Assembly (NCBI GenBank): GCA_051294375.1
Contig: CM119263.1
Coordinates: 3,618,785 to 3,682,784, forward strand
DNA length: 64,000 nucleotides
Reading direction: 5' to 3'
Source: Paraspadella gotoi
Lineage: Eukaryota > Chaetognatha
The translations under genes and the position numbers were made by a program. The notes under the pieces are model-generated. The model did no database searches. It saw nothing but the letters and a program-made list of their open reading frames with translations, and had not been told where the DNA came from. Shown here one piece after another: positions 33,265-44,341 of this stretch. Numbering within the stretch: position 1 is the first letter of the stretch; every line of letters starts with the position of its first letter.

Positions 33265-33760
33265 AAGTTCTTAAAAAATCCTTTGAGTTCCCATTTTTAT
33301 TAAAAATTAAAACAAATTTTTTGAATTTTCATCTTCAATATTATATACTGCAATATGTAAATTAGATTAAAGCATTTCTATATACTAATTTGCATATTAT
33401 AAGGAGTCTTAATCTCATTTGCATATTGCAGTAAATCATAATTGAAGTGGAAATTCAAACAAAAAATACTTAAATCCAAATTGTAATATGAAATATCACA
33501 GCTATTTCAAGATGAAAAGCCTATATCTAAATTTTTTAACTTACTATGATCGCACACTTTTTGTAAAACTTTATCATAATTCATAATAATTTTATTTTTA
33601 AAAAAAACGGTAAATCACAGCCAAACCTATAAAAGCGTAGAGTAGTTTTTATATATGAAAACAGCGTGACTGACGACGACGACCACGACCGACGACTACG
33701 TCACAAAGAAGCAACCCTAAAACATTATAGAGCCTGACCCGGCTTCGCCGGTCAAGGCTC
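33265..33760 (+). repeat. Hairpin family 2, 3' part, copy at 33.3 kb
   Basis: Close match to 27,500-27,984, including the terminal hairpin at 33,730-33,760 followed by GATAAAAG. Both copies are followed by the same GAAGCGGACTCGTGGTGTCC sequence, so the repeat extends beyond the hairpin or both sit in a larger duplication. Confidence 0.75.
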
Positions 33761-33865
33761 GATAAAAGAGAAGCGGACTCGTGGTGTCCAAAAGCTCTTT
33801 ACACAATTTTATACTCTGCCATAACAAGGTCATTCATGGTCGGATATTATCAGGTTCATTCTACT

Positions 33866-34842
33866 GACCACTACGGGTCGTCTTCGTCGTCGCTGTTCAA
33901 ATCATTTGCGTTCCCAATAGCTGAGACCAAAATCTTACTCTCTGATCCATTATTTGATAATTTTGAATTAAAAAACGATAAGTTTTTCGAACACTAAATT
34001 TTGAAAATTAAAATGACAAATTTTTTTCCCACTTTTTCAATATTTGACTTTCCTCTTTTACTGTGTTTCTTATGTGTTGTGGCAAAGAATAAGAAGACGT
34101 TTTGAGTTAAGTTTTTGTTATTGTAATCATGTGTGTTATATTTTGAAACTATTCGGACTATACTTCTATACCTTGTGGTATAATCGATTCTTTTCGTTTG
34201 GTGTAATAATTATTAGAAAGTTTGAAATGAATTTTCAAAACGATTTTATTTTTAATAAAAAACGGACATGTTTCGGCTTAACTACAGCCTTCATCAGCAT
34301 CTAATGCTAATCTAATGCTGATGAAGGCTTGTAGTTAAGCGAAAATGTCCGTTTTTTATTAAAAATAAATCGTTGTTGTAAATTCATTTCAAATTTTTCT
34401 AATAAACTTTTATACCATAAATAGGGGGAGACTAACTCAGTAAGTGTGGTAAGAAATTTTGAATTAAGCACCTGCGCTCAAACGAAAATTTAGACATTTT
34501 TTATAAAAAATTTTAATAGACAATTTTTTTTTAATATTACTCCATAATCCATATATTAATTTTTTAAAATTTATTTATAAATTAAGAAAGGCTTAATAAA
34601 GTTTTTTGGGATTTTTGGATTTTAAGATCAGAGTTCAGGTAGCTTGCAAAAAAGTTGTCTGACAAAGTATAATTCTTTTTTCAATTTTTGATCTTAAGTG
34701 TGTGATAAAATTATGAAAACTTATTTATAATCATCATCATTATCATTTTTCGATATTTTATTACTTTTTCTTAATTTTGACCAAGAAAACATTATATTTT
34801 TGAAAGTTGTAGTTTAAATTTTTTATTTATCTCTCTCTTTTT
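33866..34842. repeat. Tandem duplication, unit 1
   Basis: About 975 bases, starting GACCACTACGGGTCGTCTTC, nearly the same as 34,845-35,812. Both contain the large palindrome and otherwise AT-rich DNA. The first 40 bases also occur, inverted, in the gene array at 48.5, 51.6 and 59.7 kb. Confidence 0.85.
34205..34405. repeat. Large palindrome 1 (fold-back element)
   Basis: Arms of about 85-95 bases with a 14-base loop (CTAATGCTAATCTA). Arm sequence includes GTCCGTTTTTTATTAAAAAT and TTCATCAGCAT. No gene inside. It may be a fold-back transposon remnant. Confidence 0.8.
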
Positions 34843-34844
34843 TT

Positions 34845-35812
34845 GACCACTACGGGTCGTCTTCGTCGTCGCTGTTCAAATCATTTGCGTTCCCAAAATA
34901 GCTGAGACCAAAATCTTACTCTCTGATCCATTATTTGATAATTTTGAATAAAAAACGATAAGTTTTCGAACACTAAATTTGAAAATTAAAATGACAAATT
35001 TTTTTCCCACTTTTTTCAATATTTGACTTTCCTCTTTTACTGTGTTTCTTATGTGTTGTGGCAAAGAATAAGAAGACGTTTTGAGTTAAGTTTTGTTATT
35101 GTAATCATGTGTGTTATATTTTGAAACTATTCGGACTAATAACGTTCTTATTGACCTTGTGGTATAATCGTTTCTTTTCGTTGTGTAATAATTATTAGAA
35201 AAGTTTGAAATGAATTTTCAACAACGATTTTATTTTTAATAAAAAACGGACATGTTTCGGCTTAACTACAAGCCTTCATCAGCATCTAATGCTAATCTAA
35301 TGCTGATGAAGGCTTGTAGTTAAGCCGAAACATGTCCGTTTTTTATTAAAAATAAAATCGTTGTTGAAAATTCATTTCAAACTTTTCTAATAACTTCTAT
35401 ACCATAAATAGGGGGAGACTAACTCAGTAAGGTGGTTAAGAAATTTGAATTAAGCACCTGCTCAAACGAAAATTTAGACATTTTTTTAAAAAATTTTAAT
35501 AGACAATTTTTTTTAATATTACTCCATAATCCATATATTAATTTTTTAAAATTTATTTATAAATAAGAAAGGCTAAAAATTTTTTTGGGATTTTTGGATT
35601 TTAAGATCAGATTCAGGTAGCTTGCAAAAAGTTGTCTGCACAAAGTATAATTCTTTTTTCAATATTTTGATCTTAAGTGTGTGAAAAATATGAAAACTTA
35701 TTTATAATCATCATCATTATCATTTTTCGATAATTTTATTACTTTTTCTTAATTTTGACCAAGAAAACATTAATATTTTTGAAAGTTGTAGTTAAATTTT
35801 TTATTTAACATT
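34845..35812. repeat. Tandem duplication, unit 2
   Basis: Second unit of the 0.98-kb direct duplication. Differences from unit 1 are mainly single-base indels. Confidence 0.85.
35190..35400. repeat. Large palindrome 2
   Basis: Arms of about 95-100 bases, almost perfect, with the same 14-base loop as in unit 1. The left arm begins near TTATTAGAAAAG and the right arm ends CTTTTCTAATAA. Confidence 0.85.
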
Positions 35813-36440
35813 TATGCTCTCTCAGAATCCATAAAAAAGTTAAGATTTATTAAAAAAATTTTTTATCATAATATAGTAATATTGTAATTTTAATAGCAAC
35901 AATGAAAGCATTAAAATCAAACTTTTTTTAAAAATTATTTTTTTACCTAAAGTAGACTTCAAGACTAAAGTTTTGAACCCCCGCCCCTATTGAATTTAAT
36001 TTCATAGTAGATTTCTACCATAAATACCAAAAATAAAGAAAAAGTATTTTGAAAAAAAATATTTTGAGCATTGAGAATTTTAGATCTGGAATAGGGTACG
36101 AATTTAACATTTTCCAAAAAAATTAGCTTGTAGCTATTTGATATTGCTAAATGTTTTTTATTTTAACCCTGAGAATTTTATTGTGCCAATTCTCTTACTG
36201 AATATTATTTTGTCAATAGTTTTTTTGAAATTCTGTTAACATGGCCAAGTGAAGATCGAACCTGAAATTTATCTTGAATTGCAAAAATGTAAATAATATA
36301 ACAGGCCCAAAATTTCATTCCTTTTTTTGAATTCTTTGATTTCACAACAAAGTGGTTCATTTAAAAGTCATTGTAATTTTATTCCTTCGCGCATTCCCTC
36401 ATTTTTCACTCGATCTCGAATTCTTTTCCTACGAAAAATT
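35813..36440. other. AT-rich DNA, nothing recognised
   Basis: No open frame or repeat of note. Confidence 0.5.
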
Positions 36441-36449
36441 CCATCCTCC

Positions 36450-36895
36450 ACTGTCCCGAACTTCGGGCTGTAGTCCGTCACTAAAGGTGGGTTAGACGCC
36501 CCGTCGCACTTTCTTGTGTTGAGTCAGCAGGGTGGGAGGAGCTCGTGCTACCTACCTCCGGCGCCATAGGTGCTGCTGATTCTCGGACGAGTAACGGGGT
36601 ATGAAATACTACCGCTACACATCCCCCCTAGGCATCACACAACCGCGCAAGTGTGATGGCTATGATGCTCGCGTTGTGCCCAAGTACTCCTAGGAGGGGC
36701 TGCCTATTCCTGCTCCCGTCTTCACACACGATAATCAAGGGAAGAGGTGTGTTACCATGCCAGCGTGTTCGTGTGGGCTCACCAATGAGAAAGACGATAC
36801 CGCGAGCAGTTTACCGTCCGTTGAACACAAGGTCCCGAACTTCGGATCGGGCTGTAGTCCGTCACTACAGGTGGGTTAGACGCCCCATCACCGTT
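36450..36895. repeat. GC-rich island bounded by direct repeats
   Basis: A direct repeat of about 60 bases (CCCGAACTTCGG..GGGCTGTAGTCCGTCACTA..GGTGGGTTAGACGCCCC) lies at 36,455-36,512 and 36,832-36,892. Between them are a SINE-like string (36,515-36,600, matching 17.3 kb), a hairpin CATCACAC...GTGTGATG (36,634-36,659) and CCTAGG at about 36,628 and 36,690. A 95-codon plus-strand frame runs through it but has no support. It may be a composite repeat or a short non-autonomous retroelement; I cannot decide. Confidence 0.5.
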
Positions 36896-36899
36896 TTTT

Positions 36900-38570
36900 T
36901 TTATGTCTACATAGTAAAGCGTAGTGAAAGTCACAAATGAAAATTCTAATTGTTAATTATGAACAACGTACTACAAGTGAACATAAATTTATAAAAAATT
37001 TCAATTTTCGCATTAGGGTATATTTACATATCTTAAGAAATCCTAAAATTTCAAAATGGACTTTTTAATTTTTATCTTTTATCAGTTGGGAACCCTTCAT
37101 GGATTTCGGCTCATTAATTCCAATATCAAGGTAGAGGCGAGCCATCACCAAATGGTATTCCTGCATATTTTTTTAAAGATATATTTTTATGTTTATGTTA
37201 AACAGCCCATTATTAAGATTAAGGAAATTTATTAAGGTTTTGTAAATAATTTGTAATTGGTAATTTTGTAGATTGTAATTTTTAAATAATTTAAACTAGT
37301 TGTTAAATAATTGGTTAAGTTAAAATTAAGTTAACTAATAAAAGTTCAATAATAAGTTAAATCAAAAAGTTAAATAATTTTTTACATAATGTTATTGATA
37401 TTGTTATTAATATTATTTAAAATGGTTTAATTTTTTTATTTTTTATTTTTATTGGGAATTATCATGTTAAGTTAAATTTAAACTTTTTACTACGCTTTAC
37501 TGCATACACTACGTCACGCTAATTTTCATCGCGTTCGTTCGCGAGTAACACCATAAAAATCTTTACTTTAAATATTTTATAAATATATTTTATAAGTATA
37601 TCATTAATTTGAGAACTACTACTACTACTTTAATTCAATTACTATTCTATGTTTATTTTTTTATCTAGCAGTAAAATTGGCGAAAAAAGACAATTTTAGA
37701 CGTGTTATTGATTTCATTAAAAAAATTTTACATCATGAAAAATCCCTATTAATGGTCTAATCAATGGCGTATCTGAATTATAGTAATGTTTAGAAATGTT
37801 TGAGTAATGATTTTTTATTTATTTTTTTAATTGTAAATCTTGATAATCTATATAATGCTTCATCTACTGGTGTAAATAAATTTTAATAATTTTAAGTAAT
37901 TCATGAGTAATGATTTTATTAATGATTTTCTTTTTTTTAAAGATTTATTTTTTTACTGAAGATGAGAGGAAAAAAAAAATTCAATGAGAAATGGTACATA
38001 TTTTTTGGGTGTCGCTCGCGACGGACACAGGCTATTTTTCGAATATAATAATCATCGTTTAACAGACAAAATAAACTGGAATGCAACTTGATCTAAAATA
38101 CGGAACCGAATATTAAACAATGAAATACTACTGTCAACAAGCAAATTTGGATTTAGCATCTGGAACATTTTAATGAATTTACGTAGGTTTGTTCTCACAA
38201 AAACTTCATTAATTTTAGATTCACGAGTTCGTTCGAGAATATTAAATTAAAATATATTATTATTTGTTTATATTATTATATTTATTTATATTCATTATTA
38301 TTATAATATTATTATATTATATTATTATCTTTTATATTACAATGCGACCATGATCGCAAATGCTACATCACAAAAGTTTTATTTACAAATGTGGGGAATT
38401 CCACGTTTTACTGTTTGTTATGGATATGATTTGACTGTTCTAGTTTAACCTTGTGAGACTGTTTCTTCTAACTGTATGAACTTCGTGTTGCTGTTATGAG
38501 TTGAGAAAATGATTGTTGTGGAATGTGGCGCTCGTGTTATGGTTATGACTCAACGGTTGACGACGAATGA
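36900..38570. other. AT-rich DNA, no gene
   Basis: An inverted word pair AGTAAAGCGTAGTG (36,914) and CTACGCTTTACTGC (about 37,490) brackets about 570 bases. Otherwise long A/T-rich stretches, with no supported gene. Confidence 0.45.
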
Positions 38571-38576
38571 TGAAAT

Positions 38577-39509
38577 TCATCTACGCTGTTGCTGGACTTG
38601 CTGCTGTCGCCAACGCTTCGCCGCCCCCACTCGCCTCTCGATGACTCGGATGCGTTGATTAACCATTAACTCTTCAGTTTTCGTCGTCGGAAGACGAACG
38701 AACCCTTTTGGGAATCTAAATGCATTAAGCATAAAATAACCGAGGTTGTTGCAATTTACGTGCACGTGGTCGACGGAATGAAAAAGCTTGTGGGCAAAAT
38801 CCCCGACCGGCGCCTGGACCGCACCCAGATCTTTTTGCATCGGAGGGACGCCGCGGCAGCAAATCAAGAAATTGAGGCTTGGTTGCTCGAAAACCTGCGG
38901 GACTCGGGCATTTGTCGTCGAGGCTAGCGACGCTGGGAATCTGGGCGCCGCGGGTTGAGGCAACAGGTCCGGCGTCACCTCCGGCTGCGGAGGGATGTCG
39001 GCGACGATAGCCGCCAGTTTGATAATGTCGTCGACCCCCGACGAGTTTGGTAGCGGCTTCGCCGGGGCGGCGGGCGCCGGTCTGCTCGCGCCGCTCGGAA
39101 TAACGTTTTCCTCAGCGAAGAACCGGTCGAGTTCCGAGTCAAGATCGTCAGGAGCGGCGTTGGGAACAAAAGCGGCATTCACAGGCGGCGCCGCCTGGGG
39201 GACCGGCGTCGCCTGGTGTTCGCTGCTATTCAGGACATCATTTTCTCTAAAGAAAACGTCGAGTTCCTCATCCAGTTCGTTGCGAACCGGATTGGCATCG
39301 GGCGAGGAAGCCACGGCAACTCGAGGCTTCTTCTGAGCGGGAGATTCCGGAGACGAATCAGGACCTCGTTTCTTGCAGCTCTTCTGTGTGGGTGTGTTTG
39401 AACTTGCGGTGGATGTTGGGGAAATGGATGTTGGTTGGTGCCCAAACCAAAAGGGCACCTCGAGGAGGTCCTGGCTCCAGGTAAAGGAAACAGAAGTGGT
39501 GCTCTCCAT
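38577..39509 (-). CDS. Intronless 310-residue protein with UAP56-binding-like motifs
   Basis: An uninterrupted minus-strand frame from ATG 39,509 to TGA at 38,577, clearly GC-richer than its flanks. Residues about 1-70 are Ser/Thr/Pro-rich with a basic KKRGPDSS..AQKKPR patch (nuclear-localisation-like). Two related acidic motifs follow: ELDEELDVFFREND (about 77-90) and DLDSELDRFFAEEN (about 121-134), separated by Pro/Ala-rich linkers. Then VDDIIKLAAI (about 158-168). LDxELDxY/F motifs are known from CHTOP/ALYREF C-termini, and LDDIIK is the UAP56-binding motif of ALYREF and UIF. The C-terminal 90 residues (LGYFMLNAFRFPKGFVRLP) look folded, ending in a basic, Gln-rich tail. Inference: a nuclear RNA-export adaptor-like or regulatory protein. 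No RNA-recognition domain is seen, so the role is open. A retrocopy origin would explain the lack of introns. Confidence 0.7.
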   Translation of the reverse strand: MESTTSVSFTWSQDLLEVPFWFGHQPTSISPTSTASSNTPTQKSCKKRGPDSSPESPAQKKPRVAVASSPDANPVRNELDEELDVFFRENDVLNSSEHQATPVPQAAPPVNAAFVPNAAPDDLDSELDRFFAEENVIPSGASRPAPAAPAKPLPNSSGVDDIIKLAAIVADIPPQPEVTPDLLPQPAAPRFPASLASTTNARVPQVFEQPSLNFLICCRGVPPMQKDLGAVQAPVGDFAHKLFHSVDHVHVNCNNLGYFMLNAFRFPKGFVRLPTTKTEELMVNQRIRVIERRVGAAKRWRQQQVQQQRR

Positions 39510-39859
39510 TATGAAAGAATGATAAATGAATAAATTATGAAAATTATATTAGATATTTGAAATATTTGAAATATCGAAATGAGAAAATTAAAATGAAATT
39601 GTAGATTTACTTGTGTGAAAATGAAATGTGCAAATTTATTAGAAATGAAAATTGTTGATTTCTGTTTGAAAATTAGAAAGTTAGGATTGAAATAATCGGT
39701 AAAATTGCAATGGCGAATAATGGTTTGATAGCGAGGAAAAATTTTTTTTTTAGAAAATAGATTGGCAATGTTAACGGTTCGGAATCGAAAGCGTAACTGA
39801 ATGAAATCGAGTCTCGTTGGCATCGTCCTGCTCTTCCTCTTCCTTCTCCTCCTTCGTGA

Positions 39860-40035
39860 TTGGCTCTCGTCGCATCGACTTACCTCGTTTCCACCAATGA
39901 ATACGATTCTTTACTCTTTAATTTGGCGTCGTTTTTTTCTCTTATCTGATTGGATCTCGTCGATTCTCCTTACCTCGTCTCTACCAATGAACACCATTCT
40001 TTACTTTGTTTTCTCTTTCCTGATTGGCTAAATCT
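39860..40035 (-). promoter_or_regulatory. Tandem CCAAT-box region upstream of the 310-residue ORF
   Basis: Two imperfect units of about 85-95 bases, each with GATTGG (inverted CCAAT) and ACCAATGAA, plus a third GATTGG at about 40,021. Paired CCAAT boxes in both orientations are typical NF-Y promoter architecture. The region lies about 350-520 bases upstream of the ORF's ATG; a 5' UTR intron or a start nearer the boxes is possible. It could equally drive a plus-strand transcript. Confidence 0.5.
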
Positions 40036-40429
40036 CTTCTCTTTTGGCTTTTTAGTTGATCGAGTAATCGTAATAGAAATAGTAAAATGTCAAACTATAA
40101 GATTTATAGGAAATGTTTTAATATAACGATGGTTCCATCGAGGTTTTTATTATAATTAGGCATAACACTGTTTAAATGGCGGTAAAATTGGGCAGTTTAA
40201 ATAAATAACAAAAATTAAAAATATTTACCCCATGAGCCAGAACGAATAGCAAAAACTAAAAATATATATATAATATATATACTAAGTATTTGTCATTTTC
40301 TTTTTTTAAAAGGCTCCAAATTTATGCTTAACCGACTCAGTATATGCTGTTATTATTACCCTACATATTTTACGCCTGAGATGAGCGAAATACGTTTTCA
40401 GTGATATATATTATCAGTGATATATATAT
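40036..40429. other. AT-rich DNA with TA runs, no gene
   Basis: Contains ATATATAT runs near 40,262 and 40,415-40,435. Nothing else supported. Confidence 0.45.
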
Positions 40430-40521
40430 ATATAGTCAGTGATCTGCTGCACATTTGCATCTACAATTTGTTTCAGTTGGTTGACGACCTCGACTTCTGC
40501 TGTTACTTTTGGCTAATGTTA
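40430..40521 (-). CDS. Candidate short helical exon
   Basis: A strong acceptor (CTCTCTTTCCTACAG) precedes a minus-strand frame that, with one A removed from a run of four, reads LAKVTAEVEVVNQL, then KQIVDANVQQITDY. The heptad-like spacing suggests a coiled-coil helix. It then runs into the TA repeat and a stop. Short, with no neighbour exon found, so low confidence. Confidence 0.3.
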
Positions 40522-41235
40522 CTGTAGGAAAGAGAGCTCGAATCACTTGACCAAATGATGCTAAAAACACGTGTCCCTCAAATTTGTGTCTTTTAATCCA
40601 TAAACTGATAAAACTTTGTTGCCTTTTTTAATGCGGAATTGTATGCAACCGACCACGTACGATTTTTCAAGCAGACGATTTTAAGATTTCGATAGGCTAT
40701 GTAAAAGATATATCTATATAAGATAGAAAACAGTAAGCTATTAAATAAAAAAAAATTGTGCAGTACTATCAGGTAAAAAAAAATCTGACTCGTTAATCAA
40801 TCTAGCACTGTTTTACAATATCTTCGAATGGGGGTGAACGCAAAACTTATGGTCAGATTCTTTGTCCTCAGTTTTTGACCGGTCGAATTCTCTTCTCTTT
40901 CTTTCCCTCGGGGGAGTTTTCGTCGGACAAAATGACCACCGACCACTATGACCAGTGACCGGTATCATTCTTGTGAGAGACGCTTGAGATTCACCGAGAA
41001 AAATGCCATGTCTCTAATCTCTCTCTCACTCACTCTCTCTCTCTCTGACCGTTCTATTATCCTTCCTTTTAAAAATTTTCCCATTGTCTTTGTTCGGCCT
41101 CACAATATGTGAAGATGAAAGGCGAATAATCCTTTGTCGGTTCGCGTTACTACCGCACAAGGAAATGTTGTTGTCGACTTTAAGGTTAGGAATTTTTCTG
41201 TTTCACAGAGAAAATTAAGTGAAAAAATCTTACAA
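40522..41235. other. No gene; short CT array
   Basis: CT array at about 41,015-41,045; otherwise ordinary AT-rich DNA. If the exon at 40,430-40,521 is real, this is its upstream intron. Confidence 0.4.
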
Positions 41236-42480
41236 GTATACGATCTCGCCAAGGTATAGTATCAAAGAAAATTAATGAAAAAGTACTATAATCTAATTTA
41301 TTAATGCGATGATAACCAAATATTGATGCGATGATAACCAAATATTGATGCGATGATAACCAAAAATTGATGCGATGATAACCAATAATTGATTCGAAGA
41401 TAACCAAATGATTGATGCGATGATAACCAAATGATTGATGCGATGATAGTCATTCACTGATGAAATGATAATCATTTACTGATGCGATGATAGTCATTCA
41501 TTGACGCGATGAGTCATTCATCGTAAATAAAACAAACAAACGCGTGTATGAGTGAGAGAGAGAGAGACAGAAACAGAGAGTGTACAAACTTTGTTTCCAA
41601 ACATAAAACACTTATTAAATATCAGAGCCATAAAATAAATCCACGAAAATCTTGGATGTAAATTTGGGATTTTGTATTGAGAAAAAAGCGCAGAATAAAT
41701 AGCGATAATAAAAGTTTGGGAAAAAAAAATAATCAGAATTTTTCTAAAAACGAACGATCACGCAAGAGATCGTACAGAGAGAGACACAGAGAAAGCCTGA
41801 ACTCGTTTTTAAATGATTCAGAAAAGGCAGCGCCTGATAAAAAAAGGGAAAAAAATAAATATATAATTTAAAGAAATAAAAGAAAGGCAAAAAATGTTAC
41901 AATTGTTTACAATTGGAAATTATTACAATTTTTTCTAATCATAGGTTGTAAAAGTTTTTATTTTTATTTGTATTAAAATTAAAATATAGCTTCTCATTTG
42001 ATTGGACATGTTTATTATAGATTCAAAGATTTTTTTATGAATTTCTTCTCTAATATTATTCACTGCAATATGTAAATTAGATTAAAACATTTCTATATAC
42101 TAATTTGGATATTATAATGAGTACTATAATCTCATTTACATATTGCAGTAAATCAAAATGAAGTGAAACTTCAAACAAAAAATACTTGAATCCAAATGTA
42201 ATATAAAAATATAATATAATATAATATATATATAATATATAATATATATATAATATAAATATAAAAATTTTAAAGCTATTTCAAGATGAGAAGCCATATA
42301 TAAATTTTTAACTTACTATGATCGCACACTTTTGTAAAACTTTATCATAATTTATAATAATTTTTATTTAAAAAAAATGGTAAGTCCCAACCAAAACTAT
42401 AAAAGCGTAGTATTTTTTATACAAAAAAGCGTGACGACAACGCCGACAACGACACCGACGACGACGACGACGTCACAAAA
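41236..42480 (+). repeat. Hairpin family 2, copy at 41.2 kb (with minisatellite locus 3)
   Basis: The most complete order of parts: TCTCGCCAAGGTATAGTATC block, GATGATA minisatellite (41,300-41,520), GA array, GCGCAGAATAAATAGCG block, GTTACAATTGTTTACAATTG, the CATATTGCAGTAAATC block and the GTGACG..CGTCAC stem (42,428-42,473). The terminal hairpin is missing. A TATA dinucleotide array lies at 42,200-42,260. No protein coding capacity. Confidence 0.7.
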
Positions 42481-42900
42481 AAGCCTGGTCTTCGCTCAGA
42501 AACAAAGCTTAGCAAAAGAGTGAAAACGGTTTGGAAGGAAACTGGAATCCCAGTCGCGTTCTGGCTTCGCGCGCAGCTGAGCCGCCGGGCGGAGTCGCCG
42601 CGTCGGTGCGCAGCCGCTGCTATTTCGTTTTCTGCAGCGGCGAACGTGCGGATGGCGATATTGGGTACAGGGTGAAGCGATGATTGATATCGAGTACAGG
42701 GTGGATTTGGGCATTGGATACAAATGGCACACTTGGTACAGGGTGGGGAACATTATGAGATGTGATGCAAATTACCTGATTTTTGTAACGTGACATTTTT
42801 GTGAGGAAATGATTGCTGAGTTGCAAGTTATTGGTTACAAATTGTAATACAATCGATGGAAGAAAATGTATGAGAGAGAGAGAGAGAGAGAGAGAATTAT
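42481..42900. other. GC-rich patch and TACAGGGTG repeats
   Basis: 42,495-42,655 is GC-rich (GCCGCCGGGCGGAG, GCAGCCGC) and could be a promoter or short CpG patch. At 42,660-42,745 the word TACAGGGTG occurs three times with about 30-base spacing. GA array at 42,872-42,895. No gene supported. Confidence 0.4.
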
Positions 42901-44160
42901 GGGAAAACTCTCGAGAGCGAGCCATGAATCATTCAACACAACATCGAGAATTATTAGAAATGGCGTCATAAATTGGCTAAAAAAGGATGGAGGCCATTTT
43001 TCGACTCTGGAAATCCTTGAGAATGAATAACGGGGTCATTTCTTGATAATTGTCTCGGCGAAATATGAACACTATAGGGTTGCGTGTTGTATGCTTTTTG
43101 ATGGATTTGTAATTTTTTACTAAACCAGGGAAACTTATCTCCTAAATTTATTTCTATTTTTAAATTGGGTTTGGTGAAGAAGATTAATGAAAAAATGTAA
43201 GTTTGCGAAATTACAACAAAAGAACTTTAATTAAAATGGAATGTATGAATAATATTTGAATATAAACAACGAACAAACATTTTTAGAGAGAAATAATGGA
43301 CTAAACAATAAATAGTTAAATTAAATGTATATCTGTGAATATATCTTTCTATGGATAACTGAAAATGAATATCAAAATACTTTTCTGAAAATTCATTAAC
43401 TCAATCTGAATTACCGTAAACTAACAATTTGTTTTTATTTTAATTAAATTTTAGATTTGTATCGCTGCAATAATGCATCGTATATAAATATGCAAATGAA
43501 AATAACAATTGTGCTCTCTCACTGTTCTTTTGTTCTTCTTCGTTACCAAACTTGGTTAAGAGAGTGCGGTATAGACCAATAAGCCTCTCAACTCTGCCAA
43601 AGGAAACAAAATGCTAAAGCATTAAAAGTTTTTTAAAAAAGTATATTTTCTTTTCTTGGTGGCTTTTACACTTCATTTCGAAAAGTCCCATTTTAGTTCA
43701 TGATCATAAGTGAAGAATAAAAATAGAATGACTTACCTTTAGTTTTAATCCAGGTGTGTTCGCAAAAAAGAGGAATTAAAAAAAGGAATGTAAGATTCGC
43801 GACTCTCTAAATGTGGTAAAGATGAGCTAAATAAGTTTTAATTTAAATTTTCTACTAAAAAGATGGCCTTAAAAAATTAAATATAACTAATTATTAAGTT
43901 ATAATGACTAGCGTAAAAACAATTGTCAGAAAATAATTTTTGAAGTTCCGTTTGAATTTTTTTCTATAAAATGTTACTAATTTATTAATAAACAAATTTG
44001 TCATTTTTTTGCCAGCCACCATCCTCCAACAACGCCAGAAACGAACGTTAAAATTTCCCTGTTAATTCAAATAATTAAAATACTGACTGTAAAATATTGT
44101 CTCTCCTCCGGTCAATCTTTTGACTTGACCTTAAAATGACCGATTCTTTCGGCTATCTGG
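42901..44160. other. AT-rich DNA, no gene
   Basis: No open frame with good composition and no shared repeat. The stretch at 43,550-43,610 (TTGGTTAAGAGAGTGC) has a faint A-box look but no tRNA fold. Confidence 0.45.
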
Positions 44161-44164
44161 TCAC

Positions 44165-44293
44165 CTTCATTTGGTTTCTTTTAGCCACAGTTTTGAGAAA
44201 CTTATCATTCGAGAAGAACCAGTTACAAATTATAGTACGGCCGTCTTCAACCAAGTTTTCACAGGTTCCATAGATTCCACATTTTGAACCACA
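44165..44293 (-). CDS. Candidate EGF-like exon
   Basis: A 43-codon minus-strand frame ends at ATGAAG before GTGACC and reads CGSKCGIYGTCENLVEDG, then RTIICNWFFSNDKFLKTV. The spacing C-x3-C-x5-C-x11-C with GxC is like an EGF-like domain, but the expected CxC near the end is CNW. An in-frame stop lies just before it with no clear AG, so the 5' border is uncertain. EGF-like exons belong to extracellular or membrane proteins. Confidence 0.4.
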
Positions 44294-44341
44294 ATTTTAA
44301 TGATCAATTCTTTATAAAATAGAACATTTGGGAATTTATAC

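Noticed and set aside
36653-36940. 95-codon plus-strand frame in the GC-rich island
   Set aside because: It crosses the second direct repeat and the inverted words and has no start context, splice site or protein-like pattern.
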